From contig MU006228.1 of the NCBI GenBank assembly GCA_010093685.1, positions 851,111-915,110 of the forward strand: a DNA stretch of 64,000 nt. Direction: 5' to 3'. Below, one piece after another: positions 1 to 12,200 of this stretch (its first letter is position 1; each line of letters opens with the position of its first letter). The notes beneath the pieces were generated by a model. That model searched no databases, had not been told where the DNA came from, and saw nothing but the letters and a program-made list of their open reading frames with translations. The translations under genes and the position numbers were made by a program. The DNA comes from Ophiobolus disseminans (Eukaryota; Ascomycota; Dothideomycetes; Pleosporales; Phaeosphaeriaceae).

Positions 1-1147
1 CAGCGGCTCCACGGACCTGCGCTGTCCCATTCGGTTCCTGCGTGCGCATCCGTGTTGTGTGCCACGTTCCGAGTCTCAGGCGGGAACATCAGCACCCAAA
101 ACGAACGTCAATGTCGTCACATAGAAGGTCTCAGGAACGGCGACTGCTTCAGCCTGAGGGTTTCGAGCAGTTCGAAACACCTGATGCATGTTATTGGACG
201 CCTGGGCCTACTTGGCATGATCGATGCTGTGCAGATACATATACCTTGGCGCGATGCTTCGCGTCAGCTTTCCAGTTCCGGTGTAAGATTTCGAAAGATG
301 CTTGTGTTGACACACAGGCACAAGGAGCTTCACGCTCTCAACTAGACAACAGCCTTAGGCAAGATTAGAAAAAGATATCCTTTGTTGGAAACTTTGGAAC
401 GTTTTCTTATGCCCTTCCCTCCCTAGTCCAACACCACCTCCTACACCGTCCCAGCCCCATGCATAGCTCCAACCCGATGCACCAATATATTATCTCTTAC
501 ATCATTCCACCTAACATCGTTTTCTTCTAACCCGTTTCAGTCCATTTCGGAAAAGCCTTAGGAGCATGCCCACTTTATTACGCTTCTGGTAACAACCTCT
601 CCGTATACCGATAAAGCACTTGCACATTTGATAAGGAAGGAAATCACGCCCTCAATGACATCTGTAAAGCAAGAGAATGGAACTTGTTGGGATGTAAGAG
701 CAGACTGTAGTTTGCTAGCCCAATAATCGCGTCGATGGCTACTTTGTCATCGCATCTATCTAGCACTCATCATTCTTTAAACCCAGCACCCAATCGCAGC
801 ACAACTCCATCATACACGATACCTTTGTAGTAGGATACTATAAAGTACCATCATTCAATTGCCTTAGTTCAAATTAAGGTAGTCCGTTATCAGTGAGCGG
901 GGTAGCTCTCAAGCGCAACTCCCACCCATCCCGAAGCTTCACTGGACATTTTGCACCAATCGGGTCGACATGTGGATCGTTCTGGCCAATCACGGACATG
1001 TCATAGATATCGGAATAGGAATGCATCGGACTTGCACAGATTCGGGATAAGTATTAGATGTATTGGTATGTATACAAGAGCGTCGAATCGTTGAATCCGA
1101 AAATTAAACTAGATACTACTCCCTTTCTTTTCCCTTTCTATATCACT
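1..1147. other. intergenic, no gene seen
   Basis: Open frames here are short, overlap on several frames and show no recognisable domain. The last part probably holds the promoter and 5' leader of the monooxygenase that starts at 1148; a CT-rich run (about 1118-1140) lies just before its ATG. Confidence 0.5.
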
Positions 1148-2872
1148 ATGCAGCGCACCCTCTTCACACCACAAACCAGCCCCCGCTCCGACTCCCCGCA
1201 CTGCACGCCCGACACAACCATCGACGCCCTCATCATCGGCGCCGGCTTCGCAGGCTGCTACGCGCTGCACAAACTCCGCCTCGCAGGCTTCACCACCCAG
1301 ATCCTCGAATCCGGGACCGACCTCGGCGGCGTCTGGCACTGGAACTCCTACCCTGGTGCGCGCGTAGATTCGCAATGGCCCGTGTACGCACTCAACATTC
1401 CCGAAATCTATGAGCAGTGGGTGTGGAGCGAGCACTACCCAGGGCACGAGGAGATCAAGCGGTATTTCCGGTTCGTGGGGGAGACGTTGGGCTTGTATGA
1501 GCATGTAAGGTTTGGGCAGACGGTTGTGAGTGCGGTGTGGAATGAGGCGATGAAGATGTGGGAAGTTAGGACTGCTAAGGGTGTGTTGGTGCATGCCAAG
1601 TTCCTAATTCCATGTACGGGATTCGCGGCGAAAAGGTATTTCCCAGACTGGCCAGGTCTAGACACGTTTCGCGGGGAGATGCATCATTCGAGTTTCTGGC
1701 CTCAGGATGGTGTTAACGTGCGGGGGAAGAAAGTGGCTGTTGTGGGGACGGGTGCGACGGGCGTGCAGATCATACAGGAGTGGGCGAGGGAGATTGGGGA
1801 GGAGGGCAATTTGACTGTTTTTCAGCGTACGCCGCAGATGGGATTTCCTATGCGGCAGAGGAGGATTTCGAAGGAGGAGAATGAGGCGATGAAGGAGAAT
1901 CTAGCTGCGATTATGGAGACGAGTAGGAGGACTAATGCGGGTTTCTCGTTTGATTCGGAGAAAGTGCTTAAGACGTTTGATCATGATGCTGAGGAGCGGG
2001 AGAGGTATTACGAGAGCTTGTGGGAGCAGGTGAGTTTGCAGCAAGAAACGTCCTAGATCAACGAGTTACTCACATCCGAGTAGGGCGGCTTCCGCTTCTC
2101 CGGCATGAACTACAGTGACGTGTTGAAAAGCGAAGAATCAAACGACGAAGCATATCGTTTCTGGGCGACAAAAGTGCGCGCAAGAATAAAGGACCCGCGG
2201 AAGCGCGACCTGCTTGCTCCGCTTGTGAAGCCTCATCTCATAGGTGGGAAACGCGCAAGCATGGAGCAGTGGTACTACGACATCTTCGACCAGCCCAACG
2301 TCGACATCGTGGACATGAAGCTAGACACCGTCCAGCAAGTAGTGCCAGAAGGCATCCAAATGGCAAAGGGAGCACTGCACAAATTCGATGTCATCGCACT
2401 TGCCACGGGCTTTGACAGCATGACCGGAGGCCTGAAAGCGATGGTCATCCACGGCACAAAAGGCCTACTACGAGACAAATGGACCCAAGGAGTATGGACA
2501 CACCTCGGCATGGCCATCTCCACCTTCCCCAACCTCTTCATGATATACGGCCCCCAAGCGCCGTCGGCATTTGTCAACGGGCCAAGCGCTGTCGAACCAC
2601 AGGCCGATTGGATTGTGCAAGTGTTGCAGGATATGAAGCGAGACGGCAAAGAGAGGATCGAAGCAACGCCAGAAGCTGAGAAGCAATGGAAGGAATTGGT
2701 CTTGCATTTCAATTCTCTGTCGTTGCGGAGCACGGTGCCGAGTAGTTGGAATGGGGGGAATATACCAGGGAAGGTCGTGGAGCCGTTGTCGTTTGCGGGA
2801 GGGTTGCCGTATTATCTTGATAAGATGGATGAGGTGAGGGAGCAGGGTATGACTGGCTTCAGAGTTGAATGA
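1148..2872 (+). CDS. Baeyer-Villiger-type flavin monooxygenase (2 exons)
   Basis: Join 1148-2029 and 2084-2872, 556 residues, a usual length for the family. The 54-bp intron (GTGAGT...TAG) is phase 0 and joins ...ESLWEQ to GGFRFSG. Seen: an FAD-binding GAGFAG at residues 31-36, the Baeyer-Villiger fingerprint FRGEMHHSSFWP at 174-185, and a second dinucleotide motif GTGATG at 200-205 for NADPH. Such enzymes insert oxygen next to a ketone or oxidise N or S atoms, usually in the cytosol; the substrate cannot be read from sequence. The frame is open upstream to an ATG at 1058, but the ATG at 1148 puts the FAD motif at the usual distance from the N terminus. No biosynthetic partner genes lie nearby, so a lone detoxification or catabolic role is inferred. 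Confidence 0.9.
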
Positions 2873-3032
2873 AAGTGTCGCTCAGCTCGATTCAATAAGT
2901 TGATTGTGAATTTGAGACGGTGTATGGCATGGCAGCGACACAAAGACAACGACCATAGCGCTAGATCGAAAGAGATGATCATCGAGTACAGGTACCTCGA
3001 GGAGGATTCGTAAGAGAGATGAAGCAGATCTA

Positions 3033-4555
3033 CGGAGGTGCATTTCAAAAGTCCTTTCCCACCCCCTGGTCAGCGCACGGATTAGAGACAGGGTTTATCG
3101 GCCCGAATCACTCTTAGATGACGTGTTCTTGCCCACCCCTCTCTTTCTCCTCACTTCTTCTATCTTTGATTCAATTATGGTTGTCTTTGATCTAGCTACT
3201 CGTGCTTTAATCATTGCTTATAAGGCTGATAGGAAGACAAATCAAGAGATAACTGGGATAACTGGTGTTGAGAAGCGTACAATAAACTCTATCTACGCTA
3301 GAGCAATTGAGAGAGGCTTTGATCCTGTTGTAAGGCCTTTGAAGTTAGAGAATAAACACGTTGAAGATGCACCAAGAAGCGGGAGGCCTTCTAAACAACA
3401 ACAAGCCTTTGAGAAGTTTGTAAACCTTGTGAGAAGAGATTGGTATAGCCAAGAGAAAACCTGTGCTGACATTGCTAGTGATCTTAGTCAGGATAGCCTG
3501 GATATCTCAGCCTCTACAATGTGGAGAGTACTCAGAAAGGCAGGATACAAGAAGACAAAGCCAACAAGGAAGCCTGTATTGACAAAGAAGATGAGAGAGG
3601 AGAGGCTAGCCTAGTGCCTTGAGCACAAGGATTGGACTCTTGAGGAATGGAAGAATGTGATTTGGACTGATGAGACTGCTGTTGTACTTCTCCATCAACG
3701 TGGAGGGTATAGAATGTGGAGGAAGGTTAATGAGGCTGTTGTCAAGAGTTGTATCCGTGAGAGATAGAAAGGTTACTATGAGTTCATGTTCTAGGGCAGT
3801 TTCACATACAAGAAGAAAGGCCCTTGTCACTGCTGGATGCCTGAAACAAAGCAAGAGAAGGAAGAAGCAACAAGAAAGATTGATAAGTTGAATACAGAGT
3901 TAGAGCCTTTGATGAAGGAGAAGTGGGAGCTTGAAACAGGCATGCACAGGCTTGGTCTACGTGCAAAACCTGGCAAGAAACCCCAATGGAGATGGAATGA
4001 GAAGAATGGCAATTTATTACAAGGCAAAGGCTCAGGCATAGACTGGTGGCGGTACCAGTCAATCATCATGCGGCCAAAGTTGATTCCTTTTGCTAAGGAG
4101 TGCCTGAAAGAGAGGCCTGGGACTCTGGTTCAAGAGGACAAAGCACCTGCTCACAGCCATCACATACAACGCTGGGTTTACAGTGAAGAGCACGTAGCAC
4201 AGCTTCTCTGGTATGGCAATTCACCTGAATTAAATGCTATTGAGCCTTCCTAGTTTTGGATGAAGAGATTTACCAACAAAGAAAGGAGCTCCAAAGAGCA
4301 GAGCTCAGGCTATCCGTACGTGGGAGCAGTGTTGGGATGAGCTACCTCAAGAGAAGATACAAGCTTGGATTGAGCGTATCCCAATCCACATCCAACAAAC
4401 CATTGATTTGGAGGGAGGTATTGAGTATAAGGAGGGCAGGAATGTACGTAGTACGTAGGACTGATTGAAATCAAACTGAATCGGGCCGACTTACCCCTGT
4501 ACTTGCTTTGTGCGTTGACCAGGGGGTGGGGAAAGACTTTTGAAATGCACCTCCG
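3033..4555 (+). mobile_element. Tc1/mariner element, RIP-damaged, with TIRs and TA duplication
   Basis: Near-perfect terminal inverted repeats of about 47 bp lie at 3033-3079 and 4509-4555; both begin CGGAGGTGCATTTCAAAAGT read inwards, with a few transitions further in. TA dinucleotides sit exactly outside at 3031-3032 and 4556-4557, the hallmark target duplication of the superfamily. Length is 1523 bp. It lies between the monooxygenase and the CorA-like gene and interrupts neither. The single internal gene is broken, so the copy is not autonomous, though its ends look intact enough to be moved by an active relative. Confidence 0.92.
3177..4459 (+). pseudogene. Tc1/mariner DD34E transposase pseudogene
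   Basis: The N-terminal third (3177-3614) is open and holds helix-turn-helix DNA-binding segments. The frame then meets TAG codons at 3612-3614, near 3765 and 3792, and at 4251-4253, and shifts frame near 4275. The catalytic core is still legible: first Asp in VIWTDETAV, second Asp in EDKAPAHS, then Glu in NSPELNAIEP with 34 residues between the last two, i.e. DD34E. Most stops are one C-to-T change from Gln (CAG to TAG), as RIP produces. The last coding part resumes in another frame and ends near 4459. No functional protein is expected. Confidence 0.88.
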
Positions 4556-4775
4556 TAGAAACGGTTGAATTGGAATGTCGTCAGATGTGCGGCAGGCGCC
4601 GAGGGTGATAATTTGACCTCGTCGAAACTGATCGGAACTTTCGAAAACGGTGTGAAACCGGACCGAACGCGGTCTCTTTCGTTCCTTCCCGACCGTGACC
4701 TCGACACCCACGCGCGACGACGAATCGTCCAAATGCGAGAAGCTGCTACCTCTCGTTGACAGAAGGACCTGTATC

Positions 4776-6279
4776 TCACGCGTCCTTGACCGCACGCCTC
4801 GCGACAAATTCAGCGACCCATTTCGGTGGATTCGCAATGCCGACCACGATCGCTGTGATTGGAACGGATACAGTGAAATACACCCAAAACTTCGATCCAC
4901 CGGGCCCAAACTGCTCGCTCATACTAAAAATGGAAGCCACATAAGTCAAGGGAATAAATATCAATGCCAGCACCGTAAGCCGGCTAACGTTCGTGGTCGC
5001 GATGAGCGAACGTCGGCTTTCTACCAATTGTACAGCTGAAGTAACAACGGGAATCATTGCCTCGAGACGTTGCCCGTGGTTATCAATTTCGGCGATGATG
5101 AATTGATAATCCTCCCAGAGCGCGTCCCAGTTTTCACTTGCTCCGTTGACTGCTTGTCGGCGGTAGATAAAGCGCACGGCTTGCCGAAGTTTGCCCTGCG
5201 TCGACAACACACGACGCCTCCACGTCTGAAGATTGCGAAGGTTGAAGTTCAGTTTGATGAGCTCGTCGGAAAGATTGCTAGAGGGTTTCATGGACAACTC
5301 GTACGCCTTCAAGCTAAATGCCATTACCGCAATGTAGTTGACCCACTCGGCAGCCACAATCTTGAGTGGATAATACGCCATAGCTCGAAGCGTGGGGTTG
5401 CACGGATCAAACATCGACGGCGCACTCACAGTCCAATATTGCACCAAGTCTTCAAGCATGCCTCTCTTCGTGGCTCCAGACTGACCCTTCAAGTCGTATT
5501 CACGCTCGTTGCTTGTCTGGAAGGCCTCACAGCCACCCAAAAACGGAGTGGACGGTATTTTGACTGGCAAGCGACCGAAGTTTCTGCCTGGTGTGTACTG
5601 ATGGTCCATTTCAGGATCGGTGAGGATAATACCTGTTCAGAAATGAGTTCACGGTCTGTGTAGTAGCGCTGATGTACTCACAGACCCAGCTCTGGTTCGG
5701 TCGCTCTACTAAGAGAATAGAGCAACAATGTTGCGCGAGCCCAACCCTCTCTCCGCTCATCGCCGGTATGACGAACACTTTCCGTTCATGGTGCGATCTT
5801 CGTCGGAGTTGAACATACTGTGCATCGAGAGTCCCGAAAGATAGAGTCCTGTGGTAATGAAGAGCCAGAAAGTTTTGCTTTCTCTCACGAGAAGGTATGG
5901 TGCAATTCTGTGTACTCTGTGTCTTCGTGTTACGCCAGGCCTGGTAAATGTACGAAGCAAAGAACCAAGGATCAATGTCGAGTTTGGTTCCCAAGTCCTC
6001 GACCAACTCCTTGGAGACATATTCGATGATCAGAACTCTCCCCAAAATCTTGGAGGTGTTCGAGTGCGTTCCGATGGGAACTTCCACATCTTTGCACAAC
6101 TGCTCACAGGCGCTAGTGGGCGTAATCTCGCAGGCCTCCGGTGATGCCCCACCAGTAACAAAGTTCAAAGAGACAACGCGAGGGGGATGTATGGGGAGTG
6201 CAGGTTGGCGAATAAACTCATGTAGGTCCGAAAGACAGGGGTTTCTAATCTTCTCGTGGGCAATCCTTTGCGCGTACAT
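4776..6279 (-). CDS. CorA-like Mg2+ transporter-fold membrane protein (2 exons)
   Basis: Complement of join 4776-5632 and 5682-6279, 484 residues. The 49-bp intron is phase 1 and joins ...NQSWV-C to IILTDPEMDH. The long soluble N-terminal part is followed, at the C terminus, by a helical region and two membrane segments: LTVLALIFIPLTYVASIF, then a short loop, then FWVYFTVSVPITAIVVGIA. This is the CorA topology. The GMN signature that gates classical CorA channels is absent; FSM stands in its place, as in a large fungal subfamily of unknown transport activity. The ATG at 6279 is the first in frame; an additional upstream exon is possible. It diverges from the RelA/SpoT gene across 580 bp. Alternative: a non-transporting CorA-fold receptor. 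Confidence 0.8.
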
Positions 6280-6859
6280 TGTCGACGCCAGCTTCCTGGA
6301 GCCCGAGATCGAAAGAATGTAACGTGTCCTTACGCTGCATGTATGGAAACTGTTATAATTCAGGATAGTGTAAGTTTGATATGTTCAAAAAAAATGGATA
6401 CGGCTGATGAAATTTGGCAATGTGATGAGGCTTGTGGCATGAGCCTTGCATCGATCGGCTGCATTGCATGAGGCTGAGTCTCAACCGGTCAACAACCAAC
6501 CAATCACCAGTGTGAGTACGTTGCTGCGGCACGGAAAAAAGCCATTTTTCATCACCGTTGGTTTGCGGTATTGCGCTACAAGCAGCATCCAGTGAAGTAA
6601 CGTTGACCATACAGTCGAAGCCTCCTGCTTCCCCGGTGTACTTTATGACGATATCTTGGGTGACAGTGCTTCAGCCTTCTAGGCAGTGCTTCAGTTATAC
6701 TTTGTGCGAGATTCTTGAGGACGGTCAACGTCCTACATTTCCTCCAAATCAGCTTATTCGCGAACGGGTTCAGCTTCGGCCATCCTGAAACTTCCAGGCC
6801 AAAACAAAGCGACAAATTCAGCTGCGCTGTGTTCTTGTGGGTCTCTGCTCAGGAGCATA
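6280..6859. other. divergent intergenic region (shared promoter)
   Basis: It separates the starts of the CorA-like gene (-) and the RelA/SpoT gene (+), so it must hold both promoters. No clear TATA box or palindromic operator was seen. Confidence 0.5.
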
Positions 6860-9295
6860 ATGAGTAGCCACTCTGGAAACGACATCCAAACCCCGTCATC
6901 GCTTCCGTCACTCCCCCTAAACCAAGAGACATTATCTCCTCGACTCGATGATGGACCGGACGACGAGGCCGAGACGATACGCAGCGCAATCAGTGCATTA
7001 AGCAAAGTGAAATCGCTGCCGGCACTTGCAGATGCTGCAATCATTGTAGACAATTCCCATCAGTTGCGCGAGACGATACAAGCATCAATAACGGCCCTCA
7101 CCGGCTACAAGCATGTAGGACGTAGTGGCTCAGGATGCAGTACCTCCAAGTCACAAACAGAAACCGGAAGAGAGCATGTGAGCAAAGACGCAACAAAGGC
7201 CGCGGACGCTTTCATGGAAATTTACCAGAAGGAGAAGGAGGACTGGAGTGTCTTGTCTAAGTTTGTGAAGAAAGAATGTGAGGAAATTCTCAAAAACGAA
7301 GGAGTCCAAGCACGCTGTTCCAAACGGGTGAAAGAAGAGGGCAGCCTAAGGGAGAAGTTGGAAAAGAAGCAAAAGTCGGGGTTATGTTTAGACGCCGACG
7401 CTATACAAAAAGAGCTCTGGGACATCGCCGGTGTCAGGATCTGCCTCTACTTCCCAAGCCACGCGTCAACAGTCAGAGACATCATCAGCAACCATAAGAA
7501 CTTCGAAATCATACCTCAGCAGCGTTATAGATACATACCTGCTCGAGAGCCACCGCCTGCCGGAGGTGACTGGCTTTGCAAACCCTTCCGAGAGCATAGT
7601 TACACTCCACGAAATCAGCAAGAGCTGCCATACGAGGAGCGAATGGGCTACTACGATGCCGACCACTACTGGATCAAGCTCCAAGGGGAAGATCTCCTAC
7701 GCGAACACCCTGGATGGGAGGGCAAAAGGATCGAGATCCAAGTGCGTTCTGTAGTCATGGACGCATGGGCTGAAGTGCGGCATGACCTGGAGTACAAGAA
7801 CATAATACAAGGCTATCCAGGGGAGGACGAACTCCGCACCCTTGACTCGATCAAAGGAAGCATTGCGACTTGCGAAATCCTTCTCGACAGCCTTCGCAAA
7901 CTACAGGAGGATCGTATCGCATCAGATAATGTCAAGTTCTCGTTTCCTCCCAGCCCCAAAGAGCTTGGAGGCTTTACGGATGCTGTACTGCTGACCCTTC
8001 GTTCCAAGCATCGTCAGCTACTGGATATTTTCCAGTATGGGCACTCAAAAAATGACAATCCTTATGGCATATACGCTCTGGGAAAATTGATGGAAGCGTT
8101 CGGCATTTCGACACCAGCATCACTAAGGGAGGCAATCATGGAACTAAAGAGCGAGGACGTGATAGTCGACCTTCTTGAAACGATCCGAACATCTCGTCCA
8201 GAAATCTTCATACCCGATCTATATCCAGGGTACTCCAAGGGAACAAGAATTCCACCTTTGTTCGATTTCCTTTTCTTATACTTCTTGGATAAGCCAGGAC
8301 GTCACGTGGATCGCAGCCCTGAGTCATCGTATAAATTCGGAATGTATGTGCTACAGCGCATGGAACGGTACATTTTTCGCATGCTGGACAGTTGCTGGCA
8401 ACACGGATATGGATTACCCAACGAAGACGACGATCCGTGGTTTCCACCTCTTCCTTCTAATTCTTCTCTGGTGGAGAGCTTCAGTACTGTATGGTATCTC
8501 ACGGCATACTTTGATAGAACCCCCTCTGACGACCTCTGGTCTATCCCGTGGGAAATAGACGGCCATGGGATCGATCCACTACATTGTATCTTGGCGATAT
8601 GGAAATATCATCTACAAGAGCTTGTCGCTAGTGCATTTTTTTGGGCCGCAGGTGGATGGGATAAGCCCCAATATGTGATGTACGATCCGCTCGGTGAAGC
8701 AGATTTTGTCACAGAAGTTTGGAGACATCCCGGTTGGATGAAAGGCATAGACAATGCGTGCCGCATTCTTGAGAGTGATCGAAGTCACATCAGTACCGCA
8801 GGGCTTTGGCAAGTATTGAAGACTCCAAACGTCAAGCTTGAACTTGCAACCATTTGCTTGTCATGGCCGGAAGTCAACTTGTGGGAAAGATGGCAAAATT
8901 GTAAACCAGTGATGCCAGTCATCGCTCAGGCCTTCCGAACAATACCGTTCTCTACAGTTGCACACGTCTTAAGGAACCTCGGGCCGTCGTGGATCAATAG
9001 TCAACCAGGTCATAGCGCGCCAATGCTTCATTATGCCGTTAGATTTTGTAATTACAAGATAGTCGATGTACTGCTACATCATGGAGCCGACGTCAATGCG
9101 ACAACCCGGGGAAGCAACATACCTCTTCTCTCTGTAGATTATAACAATTATCTGGACCGAGAAGTCACGCCACTAGAACTAGCACGTCTCTTGGGAGAAA
9201 CGGAATCCATAAAGCTCCTCGAAGCCCATATCAACAAGAGTACCCTGAAGGCCTCTTCAGAGCGCAAGCGCGCAAGACCCAAAGCACGCCGATAG
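6860..9295 (+). CDS. RelA/SpoT-domain protein with C-terminal ankyrin repeats
   Basis: Single exon, 811 residues. The RelA/SpoT nucleotidyltransferase domain spans roughly residues 110-350. Seen: DIAGVRI at 188-194 (the D-x-x-G-x-R region), GYYDADHYW at 263-271 (counterpart of the GY-x-S-x-H segment), and IEIQVRS at 291-297 with catalytic-type Glu292, followed by WAEVRHDLEYK. Family knowledge: such domains make or relate to (p)ppGpp, transferring pyrophosphate from ATP to GDP or GTP. No hydrolase HD motif is present, so it would be synthetase-only. A middle region of about 350 residues is unrecognised. Near 715-795 there are one to two ankyrin-like repeats (LHYAVRFCNYKIVDVLLHHG). The N-terminal 100 residues are Ser-rich and probably disordered. 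Activity in this fungus is inferred, not shown. Confidence 0.85.
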   Translation: MSSHSGNDIQTPSSLPSLPLNQETLSPRLDDGPDDEAETIRSAISALSKVKSLPALADAAIIVDNSHQLRETIQASITALTGYKHVGRSGSGCSTSKSQTETGREHVSKDATKAADAFMEIYQKEKEDWSVLSKFVKKECEEILKNEGVQARCSKRVKEEGSLREKLEKKQKSGLCLDADAIQKELWDIAGVRICLYFPSHASTVRDIISNHKNFEIIPQQRYRYIPAREPPPAGGDWLCKPFREHSYTPRNQQELPYEERMGYYDADHYWIKLQGEDLLREHPGWEGKRIEIQVRSVVMDAWAEVRHDLEYKNIIQGYPGEDELRTLDSIKGSIATCEILLDSLRKLQEDRIASDNVKFSFPPSPKELGGFTDAVLLTLRSKHRQLLDIFQYGHSKNDNPYGIYALGKLMEAFGISTPASLREAIMELKSEDVIVDLLETIRTSRPEIFIPDLYPGYSKGTRIPPLFDFLFLYFLDKPGRHVDRSPESSYKFGMYVLQRMERYIFRMLDSCWQHGYGLPNEDDDPWFPPLPSNSSLVESFSTVWYLTAYFDRTPSDDLWSIPWEIDGHGIDPLHCILAIWKYHLQELVASAFFWAAGGWDKPQYVMYDPLGEADFVTEVWRHPGWMKGIDNACRILESDRSHISTAGLWQVLKTPNVKLELATICLSWPEVNLWERWQNCKPVMPVIAQAFRTIPFSTVAHVLRNLGPSWINSQPGHSAPMLHYAVRFCNYKIVDVLLHHGADVNATTRGSNIPLLSVDYNNYLDREVTPLELARLLGETESIKLLEAHINKSTLKASSERKRARPKARR

Positions 9296-12200
9296 TCTAC
9301 CCTCAATCAGAGTCTTGAAACCTCGAACAATATCTCTTACCACTTGCCGTGACGCGTACCTTCATCTCACAACTAAACCGTCTACACACCCTACCCAAAG
9401 CACACGCGCGCTTCTTTATCTCCAAGACCACCACAATTAGCTAGAATAATCACCTCATGCTCCTCGCTTCTCTCAGAATAGTCCACAAATTCAATGTTCC
9501 AACAAACCGCAAACATCGTCGTGCCGCAAAACATCCCTATAACCATAACACAGCGCCCATATCGTCAATTCCCCAATGTATAGATCACTTCCATCCCAGT
9601 ACATCGGGAAAAAGAGTCGCTTTGAGCAAGTGTACGACACAGTTCGACGGCCACGGTCAATACATGTTCCTAATACACGTTCCTACCAACAAGACTCACT
9701 GATCCTCTTAAAGACATCCACCGCAATGACGTCGCGTATCCGTCTTCACGCGAGCAAGTCAAGTAATGTTGAAGATGATATGCGAAGCGCTGATATGTGA
9801 ATGGTGAGGAATGGTGATGAAAGAGGATTGTGGGTGTATGGACATGTGCGGTGCGTGCGGAAGCTATGGGGACATTGAGCCGAATATGGACGGCGATGGC
9901 GATGTGTGAGAAAACGTATTTCAGGACGATTCTTTGGAAGAGAATGGAGTATAATAGCGCCCGAGTAAGAGACAAATCGCTCGCTCGATGTGGGTTGTGA
10001 GCAACGCAAGTAATGAACTATACGCAGAATCATCACCCAGAAAACTACCGAATATCATCGTATGCATACATTGTTGAACATCCTCACATAGTACTGAGTT
10101 GAATCTCTAGCGGGTAGAGTCACTTCCTTCTTCTAGATAAGCGGAAACCGGAAGACTACTGTGTGCGAACCAAGCTGTCAAAGATGCCATGCAGTTACCG
10201 AGAGTTCTAATGAAATATCAAAAGATGACATTCAACAAGTAAAACAAATTCACCGACACCGCAAAACTTCTCACATACGCAACCGACATCGCGAAATTGA
10301 TATCGCTAATGCGGTTGTTGAACATTGCATCCCTCCCAACGCCGATCCCAACACCCCAACGACCCAGACCAGATCGCCAAACGTCTTCTGATCCAGACCT
10401 TGCGATCGACAGAACCACCGAAGATCCTCGCAAGCAAATCTTTTCGCTGCACGTTTGCTGCGACAAGTGTTAGCCGACCCACGATTTCACGTTCTCGGCA
10501 CTGTCAACCATTTACCGGGCGGGCGCGGGGGTCTAGGTCTGCCACCCTCGCTGCGAACCATGATTCAACGCCCATGGACACTTCTGGCGTACCAGAAATG
10601 CTTGTGGAGCCACGTGAAGCGGATGCGTAGCGCAGTAGTGGCGGTAGTGTGCGGTTCGAGTTGCATGAAGATGTGATGAGTTTGCCGAGGGGATCGGGTA
10701 GTGCACCCGCACCTGTACCTCACTTCAACCGCGATGACAAACCATCATCGCATTGCCGAGACAAGCAATCCACGACGATGTGCATTTAAGATTGCAGTGA
10801 CATCATAGTGGGCAGCGGGCAACTCTAGGTATCGATAAGGCTTGCGTAGTCCTGCAGATGTCGATGCGGTCCAGATGTTGTCAATGGCTAGTGTAAGGGT
10901 AAGTGATTGGCGATACTTGAGTAGTCTATGCAGCAGCGGCACACGCTCCCAATCAGGGCATGTGTAAGACGGGCGAGGATGCTCGTAGTGCTGGGCCTAG
11001 AGAATGCATGGTTTGCTAGTACTGGTAGGAATGTTGCGGGCTGACTTGATGAGGTGAGTCGGACTTGCGCTACGGATGTTGCAATGGAATAGTCTCATGT
11101 GGTCAGCTGGAGTGAGCTGTGTGTTTCTTCTGTGTAAGCATGCCAATCTGCGTGTGCGACGGCTGAGTGAGACTCAGTGGGCAGCCGAGACCGGACGGGA
11201 CGAGGAAGGAAAAAGATATTAGATAGAGAAAAGCGGCAACTGGAAAAAAGTTTTACTTAGAGAAGAAGCATGATTGGATAGAGGACGGAAAAGCGCAAGG
11301 AAAGAATGGTCCGCCAACCATGAATTTTCACTACACAACCTTGCTTCTGCATGAGTAAACGCTCAACGAACGAACACCCACCACGTCGCATGGGGCTTTC
11401 CTCAGCACGGCTGAAGTGCTCTTGCTGCTCGTTCCGACTGGAGGATACGTAGCATGCATATGCAGTCGATCCACGCTGCGATAGAGTTTTCTCGTTCCGT
11501 GCCTTACGACAGGGCTGCCGCTCCACAGACGTTACTTCGGCAACATGGGTAAGGTGTGAGTGGAGCGAAAAAGAGCGCAGATGTAGGTGAGGTGTAAGTA
11601 GTGATGCGAAGGTGCAAGTCGTGAAGTGTGTTTGCGTCACCACTCCGCAGGTGGATGCGACTGTGATGCGGACAACATGAACCGAGACACCAACTGAGGG
11701 GTGTCCAACCGTGTAAACTTGTGAAGTGTCTCAAGAGGCGCATGTGAAAGCACTGCGTAGTCACTTCGTACCGCAGCCTGTAGTCGTTGAGACGTTGAAA
11801 TCTGGGTGACTCGTAGTGAGGCCAATGCTCGAGTCGAGAAAGGGAAATGGTCTGGAAGAGTCAGTCTCCACCCGCGTCCACGGCGACAAGGAGGCCACGC
11901 ATGGTTGTCGGTTCCAATCACAGCGGAGTGACCCACTGCGCTGACGATCGCAATTGCGCGGCCATCATTTGCTTCCCCAGACGTGCTGAGCTGTGCGCAA
12001 TGGGCGACAATGGGCGAAATGTGAGGTTGCTAGCCATGACATCCACGATCGGCCACGACCTGTCGCGCCGTCGTCGCGTGGGCAAACAGCTGGGCGCGTG
12101 GCGAGACGACACGTTTTGCGCTGGCGGTGGTCCAGGATCGAGGGGCTGTCTGACAGTTTCGGTTCCTGAACCAGGCACACCAATCAGGGGCCCAGGCGCT

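Noticed and set aside
42..368. Overlapping frames at the left edge
   Set aside because: Two frames of about 100 residues overlap, no domain or promoter is visible, and composition is not coding-like.
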